Source: Gongronella butleri
Taxonomy: Eukaryota > Mucoromycota > Mucoromycetes > Mucorales > Cunninghamellaceae
DNA length: 64,000 nt
Assembly: GCA_025201375.1 (NCBI GenBank)
Contig: JAIWZP010000032.1
Span: forward strand, 1 to 64,000
Reading direction: 5' to 3'
Shown here: piece after piece, positions 1-12,137 of the stretch
Position numbering within the stretch: the stretch's first letter is position 1
Layout: the number at the start of each line of letters is the position of its first letter
Program-made: the position numbers and the translations under genes
Notes under the pieces: generated by a model
Databases searched by the model: none
The model's input: only the letters and a program-made list of their open reading frames with translations
Told to the model about the DNA's origin: nothing

Positions 1-163
1 TGAAAAAGACACGAATCGTCCGAGCTGCATGAGGCTCAGTAAGATTGAAAGAGAAAAGGCGGAGCTTTCTTTGCTTCGAAATTCATGCAGATCATCCCGA
101 CTCTAAAAAAAAAGATGCATTGCGTATATACGGTAAAGCAGGTCAGACGACAAATCTTTTGGA

Positions 164-690
164 TTGGTCATTTTGAACCTGTTTCTGTCGCTCTTTTGCT
201 CTTTCTTTTTGCTTATCATGGTGTTTCCAACGGTGTCTTACTCTACGCGCTTGCTGACACGCCCACGGGTATCGCCCATTCCAAGAATCAAAGTGGGTCC
301 GCGCCTGGCATGGAACATTTACGACCGGATTGCCGCGTATGACCGCGGATTCCAGCGGTATATGCACTTGGACTCGAAATTGGCAGCGTGGACAAAGCGT
401 GTGCACGCCAAGCCGGGCCCGTCGCCGCCACCCTCCATTGCCAGCCTGTCGCGTCGCTCGTCGGCATCCTCGTGCGCTTCCTCCACCGGCAGCAAGTTGC
501 TTGCGCGCGCGTCATACCGCCTCCTCTCATCCCCGGCGTCACCCGGCCCGTCGTCGCCCCTGCTGCCACCACCCATGCCCAAACCATCCATGAGCAAGCG
601 AATCGTCGGTGCTTTGACAAGTCGCTATCGCTCCACTGTACCACAGCGCTCCCCATTGCCCGCCAGGTTGCACAGACGCCGCTACTGTAA
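164..690 (+). CDS. Unrecognised Ser/Pro-rich ORF, possibly a 3' exon
   Basis: An open frame that reads from before the first in-frame ATG (near 219) to a TAA at about 688. The first part is hydrophobic and phenylalanine-rich, then a basic Arg-rich stretch, then a serine/proline-rich tail with many GC-rich codons like those of the real genes nearby. A possible GT donor near 133 and the lack of a good 5' ATG suggest it could be the last exon of a gene that starts left of the window. I do not recognise the protein. The opposite strand is also open over much of this stretch, so coding status is uncertain. Confidence 0.3.
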
Positions 691-1317
691 AAATGAACGA
701 AGAAAAAAAAACCAAAAATAACGATGAAATCGCAATAAAAAAATAGCTGGTGCGCGGCCATCAGTATAATTCGGAGTCGTTGGGCTCCATCACATGAATT
801 AACCTCAAAAGGGGGGACCACCAGGTTCATAATCATGATCATGATCATGATCGTTTGTCAAAAAGTAACGACCGGGGGTGATCAAGTGATCTTGGCCACT
901 TTTTTCCATTTTGTGCCGGCACCCATCCTCCCATTGGCACTAGCTTGGCATTTGGGCTTGCCCATGATCGTGCGTGTCGTCCCATGGACATCATCCGGCC
1001 TTGAGCCATTGAAATCCCGACGCGGCGATTCAACACCTGCGTGCCTAGTTTTTTTTTTTTTTTTTTTTGCTGGCTACGCTTCACTTTTTATTTTTCTCTC
1101 TCCTCTTCTTCCTCTCTCCCTCTTTTCATTCATTTTTGGCTGATTTGAGTCATTGATATTAAGGATGCCAGGTAAAAATCAATGCATAAAGTCAAGATTT
1201 AAGAGGTGTCAATGATGCATGATGATTGACTGCCTTGCCCCTGTTCTCCAGTGGATCTCAACATGATTCCCAGCCCTGCCAGGCAAAGACAGGAGGCCCA
1301 TGCGCCCGGCTCATTAG
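691..1317. other. Non-coding spacer with ATGATC microsatellite
   Basis: No supported gene. Holds a short ATC/ATG-type repeat at about 828-851 and an 18-base T run near 1050. A first exon for the cytidylyltransferase downstream must lie here or farther left. An ATG followed at once by a GGTAAAAA donor at about 1165-1171 is a candidate, but I could not find an in-phase acceptor for it. Confidence 0.5.
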
Positions 1318-2406
1318 GTCTTGGACCAAGGCTATGATTTCGCCATCAATGAGGTAAGGAATGCAAAAACACGTTTCATGGCCCATCTAGGGAGGAATTG
1401 GGGCAATGGGGGTCCCGCAAAAAAAAGCTTGAACCAAGAGAAATGGGCACACACCACTTTTATCATCTTTTTTTTTGACACTCTTCCCCCTTTTTTTGGG
1501 TTGCATGTGATTCGATCTTTGGTAGCCGCCCACCGATCGCCCTGTCCGTATCTATTGCGATGGCATCTTTGATCTTTGCCATTTTGGCCACGCAAAGGCC
1601 CTCGAGCAGGCTAAAAAGGCATTCCCAAACGTCTATCTAATGGTGGGAGGTAAAAGCCAAAAAAGAAAAAAAAATGCAAAAAGGCCAACCTATCATACCC
1701 ATCATGTCCATCCTTTTTTTTTCTAATTTATTTAGTGTGCAATGACGTCGAGACGCACACACGCAAGGGCAAGACGGTGATGACGGACGTGGAGCGTTAC
1801 GAGGCATTGCGGCACATCAAGTGGGTGGACGAGGTGATTCCGGACGCGCCGTGGATCGTGACGCAAACATTTCTGGACGCACACGCGATTGACTATGTAG
1901 CGCACGACGCGGAGCCGTACCAGGGCTCGGAGACCGACGACGTGTACGCGTTTGCCAAGGCCCAGGGGCGATTCCTGCCGACACGGCGCACGGAGGGCAT
2001 CTCGACGTCCGATCTGATCACGTGCATCGTCCGCGACTACGACGCGTACCTGCGGCGCAACTTGAACCGCGGCATGACCGCAAGGGACCTCAACATCTCG
2101 TACCTCAAGGCACAGCAGCTCAAAATGCGTCAATCACTCGATGACATGCGCTCACACTGGGTCAATGCCATCCGAGACCACCTGAACGCCTGGCCCAGTC
2201 ACGACATGATCCTAGGTTTCGCCGTGCTCTTTGGCGCAGAGGACATGGTCGAGCAATTCCTCCTCAAACGTGGCTTGCTCTCGGGCGGACGCAATACGCC
2301 CGTCGCAAGCTGCTCCAGCAGCATCCGCGGCCGCGACAATGACGAAAATGACGCGCCTTTCCCCATCATGGACGAGTCCACCTCGCCGTTACCCAATGCC
2401 TCCTAG
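1318..2406 (+). CDS. PCT1: CTP:phosphocholine cytidylyltransferase (5' exon missing from the model)
   Basis: Makes CDP-choline from CTP and phosphocholine, the rate-limiting step of the Kennedy pathway for phosphatidylcholine. Exons 1318-1353, 1526-1649 and 1736-2406 join in frame (276 residues). The nucleotidyltransferase motif HxGH is seen as [14 protein letters not shown] after [10 protein letters not shown], and the second signature [11 protein letters not shown] follows. After the catalytic domain comes [20 protein letters not shown], the fungal-type continuation, then a short acidic tail with little of the long amphipathic helix of animal enzymes. A TAG at 1315 blocks extension, and CATTAG/GTC looks like an acceptor at 1317, so at least one 5' exon with the start codon is missing. 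Ends 145 bp from the convergent SDH4. Ethanolamine-phosphate cytidylyltransferase is unlikely because only one catalytic domain is present. Confidence 0.9.
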
Positions 2407-2518
2407 ATTTTAGATGCATTTCTAGATTTTACCCTTTTTTTTTTTTGTTCTTGCATACGCGGCCATTTGTCACGCGATGCGTCCTGTCCTGCGTGTATCT
2501 TTTCTTTTGTCAATATCT

Positions 2519-2526
2519 TTTTATTA
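2519..2526 (-). terminator. Poly(A) signal of SDH4
   Basis: AATAAA on the minus strand at about 2525-2520, some 25 nt past the SDH4 stop. Confidence 0.5.
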
Positions 2527-2550
2527 AATCACAATTGTAGTCCCAAGAAT

Positions 2551-3514
2551 CTACGCGGTCCAGGCACGCGCGACCAACTCGGTGAGGCCAATGTCGTTGG
2601 TACTGAAGTGGTACGCAGCGTACATGATGGCGGCCGTCGAGCCGTACAGCGCAGCGTTCATCAGCTTGTTCATCACGGGCGCCTTGCGAGGACCAAAGTA
2701 ATCTGATCAAGAGAAAAAAAGCAAAAAAGCAAAAAAGCAAAAAAGCAAAAAAGCAAAAAAGCAAAAAAGCAAAAAAGCAAAAAAGCAAAAAAGCAAAAAA
2801 GCAAAAAAGCAAAAAAGCAAAAAAGCAAAAAAGCAAAAAAGCAAAAAAGCAAAAAAGCAAAAAAGCAAAAAAGCAAAAAAGCAAAAAAGCAAAAAAGCAA
2901 AAAAGCAAAAAAGCAAAAAAGCAAAAAAAAAAAAAATAAAAATAAAAAAAAAGCGCGCGAGACACGAAACCACGACCAATTTGCACGCTCGTCATGACAT
3001 TTGGTACTGGCTATGCTCAATGGGCTATCATTGCTTACCAGTAATGCAAGAGTCAAAGCTTACGCGCAAAAAAAGAAAAAAATAGAAGAAAATAAAAAAA
3101 TGAGAAAATGTCAATATTTGGTAAACTGGTTATCTTTTTTATCTCACCAGGATGGATATGAAGAGGCAAAACGACGCCGAGCAGGGTGTCGGTGACAGGG
3201 GCGGCGCCAAAAGCGAGCTGCGAGCCAATAAGGGGCACCAAGACCAAAGACAAGACGCGCTCGGCGTCCCAGTGGTACGAACCGTGCACGCGGTCGGCGG
3301 GAGGCGTCATCACAGTGTTAACCCTGGCAGGCACAGCTACAAACGACGAGAAAAAGAAGATGAGCAACAAAACACGCAAAATGTCGAAAATTCGCCTGTT
3401 TCCAAGAAATGTCAAACCTACACGAGTGGATATTCACCAGGTCCATGGGCTGCTGGCGATGGCCATCAAACAGGCCGTCGATCGAAGCGTAGGCGAGGCC
3501 AGGCGAAGCGACAT
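2551..3514 (-). CDS. SDH4: Succinate dehydrogenase membrane anchor subunit (CybS/SdhD)
   Basis: Mitochondrial inner-membrane anchor of complex II; helps bind ubiquinone and haem b. Exons on the minus strand: 3514-3438, 3323-3148, 3058-3039, 2702-2551. Exon 1 encodes a basic, hydroxylated presequence (MSLRLASPTLRSTACLM). The family core is clear: GSYHWDAERVLSLVLVPLIG, HIHPG, FDSCITDYFGPRKAP, then MNAALYGSTAAIMYAAYHF. Exons 1-2 and 3-4 join in phase, but exon 2 to exon 3 does not: canonical GT-AG splicing leaves the total (425 nt) one base short of a whole number of codons. Intron 3 carries a 26-unit 8-bp satellite. Either a one-base sequence error or a non-canonical splice is needed. Family assignment is firm; the exact exon 2/3 junction is not. 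Confidence 0.85.
2719..2928. repeat. (GCAAAAAA)26 tandem repeat inside SDH4 intron 3
   Basis: GC dinucleotides fall exactly every 8 bases from 2721 to 2921 (26 units), each followed by six A. It ends in a longer A run. On the coding (minus) strand it is (TTTTTTGC)n and lies within the intron upstream of the last SDH4 exon, where it acts as an extreme T-tract. Confidence 0.95.
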
Positions 3515-4238
3515 AATAAAATACGAAAAAAAGAAGAGTGGGGAGGGGGTAAAGAAAAAGGAAACAAGCGCAAACGTGAGGGCGGGTGGGGTCTTGCTTT
3601 TGAGATTGACTTTGTCCAGCCAATCAACTCCGACCTGCTTTTTTGCAGCCAGCTTCACCCTTCCGCAAGCAGTCACCTCACCTCTCTTCTCCCCACGGTG
3701 CTACCCTGCGCATTTCACGGGCCGCAAAAGATGCGTAAAAAAAAGCAAGAAAAATAAAACTGGTAGGACGAGACGAGACAACGCCTAAAAAAACGAGATG
3801 TTTTTGCAGAAATGCGATTTTTGTGAATCATTGGTCATTAGTGGCTCATGCCATCAATGGCACTAGGCAGGGCACTGCATTATATGACAAGGCACCCTCC
3901 ATCGGTTGCCAATTCATTTTGTTGAGAATCTGAAAGCACGCGACAAAGCAACAAAGTCGCGTTGTTTTCGGATTTTTGCCTTTTTACATCCTTCTAGTCC
4001 AACTGCTGGCCATTGTCAATGAAGCACGATTATGTACCTCTACCAGCAATGGGACGAATTTGGAGCAAAGTGAAGGATGGTGAACGTGGAACAACGCGAC
4101 AGCAACACGGTTTTTTTATGACAATATGCATTCCTGTCCATCGTATAGTAATGCTATATGCCGCTATATTTCTGTCACACCCGAGGGTACCTTGAGAGAT
4201 AAAGGATCACAATATTGTTTTATTTGTAAGAATTGCAT
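3515..4238. other. Spacer between SDH4 and the short-chain dehydrogenase
   Basis: Upstream region of SDH4 (minus strand) and 3' flank of the next minus-strand gene. T- and A-rich with a small ORF near 4013 that shows no recognisable protein. No RNA gene seen. Confidence 0.5.
4219..4224 (-). terminator. Poly(A) signal of the short-chain dehydrogenase
   Basis: AATAAA on the minus strand, 15-20 nt after the stop codon at 4239. Confidence 0.5.
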
Positions 4239-5273
4239 TTAGAAAGCTTGGCCAACAGTCTCCTCGGTCCATTTCCAGAGTTTGGTGGCATTGGCGTCGT
4301 CCAAAGCATAGCCCTCGGCCGCCTCATTGCACACCTGCGCGTCACACAGGTAGGAGCCAGATTGGTCGACAATGGAGGGGTCAAAGGCAGCGACGAGCTG
4401 CGTGGACGTGCCTTGGGGAATATCCTTCCAGTTGTTGTGTTGAGCGACCTTGGGCAGTTCAAAAAGCTTTTCGCCCTTGTACGTCAAGATGGTGTCGGCC
4501 ACATTGCCCTCGTCAGTGACATTGTTGCTGAGGTTGGTCGTGCTGATCACGCCAGGGTGCACCGCAAATGCACTCAAATTGTGCGACGTGTGGTACCGGC
4601 GCGTCAATTCCTTGGAATACAGAATGAACGCCGTCTTGGACTGGCCATACGCAATCCACGGTTTGTAATCCGCCTCAAACATCGGGTCGTCAAAGCGGAA
4701 TGGCGACAAGTAGTGGCCGCAGCTCGTCAGATTCACAATGCGCGGCGAGCTTGCCTCGAAAAGCTTGGGCAGGATCGTGTTGGTGAACACAAAGGGACCA
4801 ATGTAGTTTGTGCCAAGTTGGCTTTCGAAGCCATCCACGGTCTTGGCTTGGGGCACAGCCATAATGCCTAAAAAAAAAAAATGAAAAATGAGAGAAAATG
4901 AAGGAATTCCTCTTTTTTTCTGCTTACCAGCATTGTTGACAAGCACGTCAATGGCCTCGTCATAGGCGAGGACCTGCTTGGCGGCGGCGCGGACGGATTC
5001 CAAGGACGACAGGTCGACAATGAGCAGGCGCAGATTGGCATTGGGCACTTCCTTTTTGATATCGGCCGCGGTTTCTTCAAGCGCGCTCTGGCGACGACCG
5101 GCAAGAATCACGAGACGGGCTCCGTACTTGGCAGCAATGCGAGCCGTCTCTGCGCCCAAACCATTGGGCGAACAGCCCGTGACAAGCACCACCTTGCCTT
5201 GAATATTGCTGGCAAACGCCTCGCCGACTTGCTCGCTAGTTGTTTCCTTGTTAAAACCGAGTTTAGCAGACAT
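4239..5273 (-). CDS. Short-chain dehydrogenase/reductase (retinol dehydrogenase/WWOX-like)
   Basis: NAD(P)-dependent oxidoreductase of the classical SDR fold. Exons 5273-4928 and 4867-4239 give 324 residues; the single intron is short and splits the glycine of NNAG. Residues 31-40 hold the cofactor loop VTGCSPNGLG (TGxxxGxG), followed by the NNAG structural motif, a serine-containing strand LTSCGHYLS, and the catalytic YGQSK (YxxxK). The ATG chosen at 5273 gives a normal N-terminus ending at IQGKVVLVTG; the longer upstream frame is AT-rich and not protein-like. The SDR group is sure. Substrate cannot be told: the closest look is to fungal proteins annotated as retinol dehydrogenase or WW-domain oxidoreductase. 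Confidence 0.9.
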   Translation of the reverse strand: MSAKLGFNKETTSEQVGEAFASNIQGKVVLVTGCSPNGLGAETARIAAKYGARLVILAGRRQSALEETAADIKKEVPNANLRLLIVDLSSLESVRAAAKQVLAYDEAIDVLVNNAGKQKKRGIPSFSLIFHFFFLGIMAVPQAKTVDGFESQLGTNYIGPFVFTNTILPKLFEASSPRIVNLTSCGHYLSPFRFDDPMFEADYKPWIAYGQSKTAFILYSKELTRRYHTSHNLSAFAVHPGVISTTNLSNNVTDEGNVADTILTYKGEKLFELPKVAQHNNWKDIPQGTSTQLVAAFDPSIVDQSGSYLCDAQVCNEAAEGYALDDANATKLWKWTEETVGQAF

Positions 5274-5989
5274 GGTATCAATGAAATTCTCTTGTAAAAT
5301 GGAAGTGTTGGTGAAAAAAGACAGAACACACGCATTAGTCTCTCGTTTTATGCACATTTTGTCTTTTTTTGACAGCGCGGGTCCGGCTGACCGAAATCTC
5401 CGATGCAACAAGCGTGAATCAGGACTTCTGCACAGAATTGGTCCCACGTACGCAAGCATTGCCCCAAATAGGAAGGCAATGATGAACTTTTCACGGTAAA
5501 AAAAATTCCTCGCAAATGAGGGGAATTCCCTGCAATTCCTTTCTGATGCTGGGAGTCCCCACAACTCCACCCATTTGAACGGAAATTGTATTGGACTCCC
5601 TGCATTTTCCTTCGAGTTGAGTCGAAAGATGGGGAATTGATTACGCACTCAGTACATATTGCTCTGCCAGGTTTATATGGAAGAGCAGTTTTTTTTTTTT
5701 GTGGTTGTCTTCATTCAATGCCTTGTATTCTTCGATGCGTAATTCATTACTAATGCGTGGCGAGAGGGTCCGTATTACTAATGCGTGGCTAGGGTCCGTG
5801 TACTGTAGTTGGCATGAAACACTCTCGTTCAGGTTACCAGACCACGTCACCACAGAGCCATTCTTGGGTGGTTCAAAAAATTGGTCGAAATATACCCTTT
5901 TTCCATTTTTGCTCCAATGTCATATACCACCCAAGTCAATCGGCTTTCTTTTGCCATCTTATGATCGACTTTAATTAGTTCACATGTCG
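5274..5989. other. Spacer with short direct repeat
   Basis: Promoter side of the dehydrogenase. A roughly 25-base unit (ACTAATGCGTGGC...AGGGTCCGT) occurs twice in a row at about 5748-5800. No supported gene. Confidence 0.45.
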
Positions 5990-6353
5990 CTACGACCACA
6001 GCTGGAAAACATCCATGGTCAATTCCTCTTTTTTTTTTTCGGCTACGTACCTGGCCACCCAAGGTTTGCAATTCTTCGGCCGACGCATTGGAGCCGAGGT
6101 CCTTGGCGAGGGACTTGGCATCCGAGGACGTGAGGGAGCTACCAGCCTTGGCCAGGTTGAGGGTGCCGCTGCTCAATTGCGAGGTGAACGTGGAGGGATG
6201 CACCTTGAGCTCGGCGGCGCTGATGTCTGCCTTGAGGCTTGCGCCATTGACGTTCACGTTAGGCAAGCCGTCGAGGTTGGACTCCTTGACGGGTGCTGCC
6301 AGAGCACCAACGAGGACCAAGGAGTAGGTGATGATCAAACCAGTTGAACGCAT
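5990..6353 (-). CDS. Small secreted protein, unknown
   Basis: Exon 1 is 6353-6051 (101 codons) and ends at CAG/GTACGT; the first usable acceptor (TTTCCAG at 6002) adds three codons and a stop, giving 104 residues. A second acceptor 12 nt on would give a similar end. The N-terminus is a textbook signal peptide (MRSTGLIITYSLVLVGALAA, with AA-P as likely cleavage site). The mature part is Ser/Ala/Leu-rich, with no cysteines and a weak helical pattern. A TATAAAAG box lies about 112 bp upstream. Probably a secreted or wall-associated small protein. I do not recognise a family. Confidence 0.6.
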
Positions 6354-6464
6354 TTTGTCAAAAAATGAAGGGAAAGGGTAAAAAATGTGGGAAAGGGTTG
6401 AAAAAAAAGTAGAGGAGTGGGTGAGGTGAAGAGAAAAAAAAATGACGACGTACTGGAGACGAAT

Positions 6465-6472
6465 CTTTTATA
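6465..6472 (-). promoter_or_regulatory. TATA box of the small secreted protein gene
   Basis: TATAAAAG on the minus strand, 112 bp before the ATG at 6353. Confidence 0.5.
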
Positions 6473-7189
6473 GGCGTAAATTCGACGCAATGAGCTCTAA
6501 ATTGCAATTGGGGATGAAAATCAGGAGGGTGATAATTTTTTTTCTTCTGGTGCTGCGCTCTCTCTGAGGAAGCATTAGAGCGAGTGGCATCTTGTGCATG
6601 AAGTGTGAGCTTTCCCTTGCACAAGTGGAGCATGAAAATCTGTTGCTGGCTAACTTACATAGCCACAAAGGGCGCGACATCACCTCATTCCGCCTTTTAC
6701 TTTCAACCCAGACCATGACGGGATAGTGTGAGTGTGTGTGGGGTGCATGAAAGAACAAAGGAGAGCGGGTTTTATTAAATTGACGAATTGGTGCAACAAG
6801 GAACATCAAATATCAAAAAAAAAAGTGGAGAACTTGGTGCGACGGTGACACCAGGTCCGGCCATGCATCCCCACACACGGGCATCACGCCAACTAGGCAC
6901 TTTTCTATTTGGTCATGCGCTGCCATACTGTATTTGGCAAATAACTCTCTGGATCCGGCAAACCAATGTTTTCCTCTCCAGTTCCTTGGACGAATCTCTG
7001 GAACACAGAAATTTTTCATGCACAGAATACGCGCCATTTTTTTTTATTTTTGGACATCATGGCCATTAAAAGCGGAAAACCAAGAGAAAAAGGGAGAGCA
7101 ACCTTATTCCTGTGCGACGCTCAGTACGGCGCGAATGCTACAATAGACACACAATGAGGAATTGGATCAGTAAGAGCGAGTCGCGACCG

Positions 7190-7229
<40 letters not shown>

Positions 7230-7239
7230 AATTTTCGAC
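6473..7239. other. Non-coding spacer ending in a T36 run
   Basis: No protein-like frame. Positions 7191-7226 are an uninterrupted T run; on the minus strand this is an A run starting about 14 nt after the formaldehyde dehydrogenase stop codon. Confidence 0.5.
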
Positions 7240-9282
<2,043 letters not shown>

Positions 9283-9670
9283 GGTGATTTAGAAGGCTAA
9301 AGAAAGCAGAAGAAAAGAAAATAATGCTAACCGCAGCGCCGGGGCACCATTTAAGCTTGATGGCGCAGGTTCCGCTTTTGCCGCTCTTGCGGACGGAAAC
9401 GTCACCCAATCTCCACTCTCGGCTGCAAAAAGATCTTGACAGAATTACTTTTATGCGGTCGCGCGTGGTGCGTGAATGACACCTGCACGACGCGTGGGAT
9501 CCGCAGAAACATATCTGATTTCCAAGGTGTTTTCTCTAATTATCACTTTTCTCCCTGGTTCTGTGTTTTATGCTACCGGATTCGACAAAATAGCACCCGA
9601 TAGGGCGTCATGGTGATTGGGATCACGGATCACTCAATGCGAGGCCATCTTATCCCGAAAAAGGTGTCAA
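9283..9670. other. Upstream region of the formaldehyde dehydrogenase
   Basis: Non-coding. No clear TATA box. It separates the gene from the long hairpin to the right. Confidence 0.4.
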
Positions 9671-9776
9671 TTAGGTTGATTTAAGCTCCATGAACAACCC
9701 GCCCATATTATGCTGATTACACACCTCTTACTCGGCTGTATGGGCGGGGTTGGTGATGGAGCTTAAATCAACCTAA
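9671..9776. repeat. Long near-perfect inverted repeat (hairpin)
   Basis: Left arm 9671-9707 (TTAGGTTGATTTAAGCTCCAT...) is the reverse complement of 9739-9776 with only a few mismatches and one indel; the loop is about 31 nt. It lies about 390 bp upstream of the formaldehyde dehydrogenase ATG. The size suggests a tiny MITE or a hairpin-forming regulatory/RNA element. Confidence 0.85.
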
Positions 9777-10940
9777 GATATACCCCAGTTCAGGTAACCC
9801 GGAGTGCTCATTGCCCTGGTTGAGAAAGCCGCAGCAACGGTTGCCGTCGTCCCATTCGCCCCATCTCCGTTTTTTGTGTCGTTGTTGTCGCATCCACGCC
9901 AACCTACACGTACCATATGGTCATCCCGACGCTTGCGACTGACGCGCCGCGCATGACGGTCCTCCAACCCACAGGACCACGTCTCACAAACAAAAGTTTA
10001 TCTTTTAAAATTCGCCTCTTCCATTTTTTCTTGTTTTCTGCACAACTTGCAGTTATTCAACTGCATTGATACTTTTTTATTTTATTTTATTTTATTTTTT
10101 TTTGCTCGCCTTTTACCCATTACCTTTAGAAAGATCGTGCCTTGGAACTCTTTGCGCAATTCACCATGGTTGGCGGGTGTGCGGCCACGTCCAACCTTTG
10201 CGGGGTTGGGTGTGCGGACAAATTTTTTCACGGCCAGCAAGCCGTGGCACCTCAAACTCATGGAAGCCATTGGATCGATGTGCTTTCAAAGTATCCTCTA
10301 GCAACAGCATCTAGCGCCATAGCCAGCTCTGACACTTGGTAGGGGCATTTTGGCAAATATCCGTTTGTCAAACCCCTGGAATGAATCGTACGGCAGCGTG
10401 ACCAGGCGCATTGGAGACCCACGACGGTGCTTCATCAAGCTATCAGGGCGCTCAGATCGTAAGAATGTCAATGCACTCGGTGGATCACGAGCAAAGAGAT
10501 TTCTCACTCCCAGCAATGATCGCGTCACGTGGCGATTCTCGCTTGGGTTTTTGGTGACACCCGTTGCTCACTGTAAATCCAGGTCATGTTGTTGAAAGAG
10601 AATCGGCATGCCACCAAGATTTTGTGTTGGAAAATCGTTATTTTACTTATTTGCAAGATATCAAAAAAAAAAAGGGAGAGAGGTGTGATTTTGTTGTGAC
10701 ATTGAGATTGAAATAATGTGTATGTGCAGGCACGTCCAAGAGAAAATAAAGGCGAGATAAATGTGAGAGGGGTTCTACTGTAATGCGAGCGAGACAAAGA
10801 GACGGGATGGATGAGGTGACACGGATGAGCAAACAAAAAGAGACGATGTAGCCCTGGATTTCTATAGAGAGAGACAATGTACAAGGGGAGGGGGGAGGGG
10901 GGTTGAAGGGCGAAAAGAAGTGATCATAGGCAAATTACAT
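9777..10940. other. Spacer with a possible small-protein exon at about 10126-10308
   Basis: After a T-rich tract ending CCTTTAG at about 10125, the frame starting near 10129 reads a protein-like stretch (VPWNSLRNSPW, then FFTASKPWHLKLMEAIGSM). The last part faintly resembles the pre-membrane segment of small complex I subunits, but I found neither a start exon nor the expected tryptophan-rich end. Not called as a gene. 10860-10910 is a G/A-rich patch. Confidence 0.25.
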
Positions 10941-11078
10941 CTAAAAATACAAAAACAATGAAAAATGTGAGCCATTGCTTGACACCATTTTTGCCATTTC
11001 TCGCCATCCTTGTTCCTCCAACGTAGCCCATGCATCTAAAGCAGCCCATGCCATCCTTTTGTCTCTGTGGAAATTTAC

Positions 11079-11387
11079 CTGGGGCATGACAGGGCGGATC
11101 TGCTCGGCAGTCATGCGAGTGATGGCAATACCGATACCTTCGATGAGGGCGAGGAGGGCGCCACCGACGACGCCAGAGACGGCGGCGGCCTTGACACCAC
11201 CACGAGCAGCGAAACAGCCGCCCGTCAAGGTGCCGGATATAATCGAGTTCCAGGGATCCTCCTTTTGTCGGATGCCCTTGAGCGCACAGTCAAACGCCGA
11301 GAACATACTTCCCCACACGGCAAAGTTGCCGCCCAACACTGGCGCACGCGCCTTCATCGCCGATACCGCACCGATCATGCGCTCGCC
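11079..11387 (-). CDS. TIM17: TIM17 core exon; N-terminal exon not found
   Basis: Tim17 is part of the TIM23 presequence translocase in the mitochondrial inner membrane. This exon reads [20 protein letters not shown], then [41 protein letters not shown] and [13 protein letters not shown], which covers transmembrane segments 2-4 and is highly conserved in Tim17. It starts right after an acceptor (TTGACAG/GGCGAGCGC) and ends at CCCCAG/GTAAAT. The essential first exon (about 45 residues with the DDxGxAFxMG-type start) was not found within 1.7 kb upstream; that space holds a broken tyrosine-recombinase fragment. A C-terminal exon may start after CTTTAG near 11035. Either a very long first intron or a truncated copy. 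Confidence 0.8.
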
Positions 11388-11527
11388 CTGTCAATAAAAT
11401 CATAAAAATGAGCACTCCAGCCGTCTTTGAAGCGTCAACTAGCCTTCGGTCGGGCCTGCTAGAAAGAACGCGGGTATGGTCGTTTTTCCAGAGGAGTTTG
11501 GTGCTGTGAACCGCGACCCCGTATCTT

Positions 11528-12110
11528 ATGGACGCGTTTACAGTACGTGAAAATCCACTTCGAAAATCCTGTTTTTACAGCCAAATTAAGGACGTAGAAT
11601 CCGACGTTCCCATTGGCGTGGCCATCTTGGTGCGGGAACCCAAGGACGCGCGGTACATGGTGTCGCATTTAGGTTTTACTGAGGATCAAGACATGGATCC
11701 TGCGAGAACAACACTGTTGTTGTTCAAGGAGCACACGGAAGGTTTTCGTTTCGACCTTCCACCGGACCATGGCTTGTGGCTTACCTACCTGGATACGCCG
11801 GGAGCCAAACGACCAATGAAGGAGCGCACCGTCTCAACCACGCTCAAGGCTATGCTGCGCGACGCGGGCATTGACACCGCCCGTCACAGAACGCACTAGC
11901 TGCGCTCGGCCTCATCTTCTGCCGCCGCCCAATTGGGCGTGCCGTCGGGCTGGGTCAAGGCACACGGACATTGGTCGGACCGCAGCAAGGTGTGGGAGCA
12001 GATTTACGACCGTGAGATCGTGTCGTACGCCAAGACCAGCCGCATCATTCACAGCATCATCAACGGCACTACGACGAACCGAACCACTTCGGAGCCTCGA
12101 GACGAGGCAA
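11528..12110 (+). pseudogene. Tyrosine recombinase fragment of a DIRS/Ngaro-type element, with in-frame stop
   Basis: Frame 11528-11899 runs into a TAG and then continues in the same frame with LRSASSSAAAQLGVPSGWVK, AHGHWSDRSKVWEQIYDRE. This is the HxxR...GHWS...Y end of a tyrosine recombinase; the TAG falls inside the HxxR box where CAG (Gln) would be usual, so one transition killed it. The N-terminal catalytic Arg region is absent. It sits directly upstream of the TIM17 exon, on the opposite strand. Non-functional remnant. Confidence 0.7.
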
Positions 12111-12137
12111 CATCCGAAATTGGTCGAGATGCCTCGT

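Noticed and set aside
845..1084. ORFs in the 0.8-1.6 kb spacer
   Set aside because: Built over homopolymers; they include the real second cytidylyltransferase exon only in a different reading frame.
2510..3056. Three overlapping minus-strand ORFs encoding CFFAFLLF repeats
   Set aside because: They are pure translations of the (TTTTTTGC)n intron satellite of SDH4.
4868..5104. Minus-strand ORF overlapping the short-chain dehydrogenase
   Set aside because: Different frame of the same exon, ends in intron sequence.
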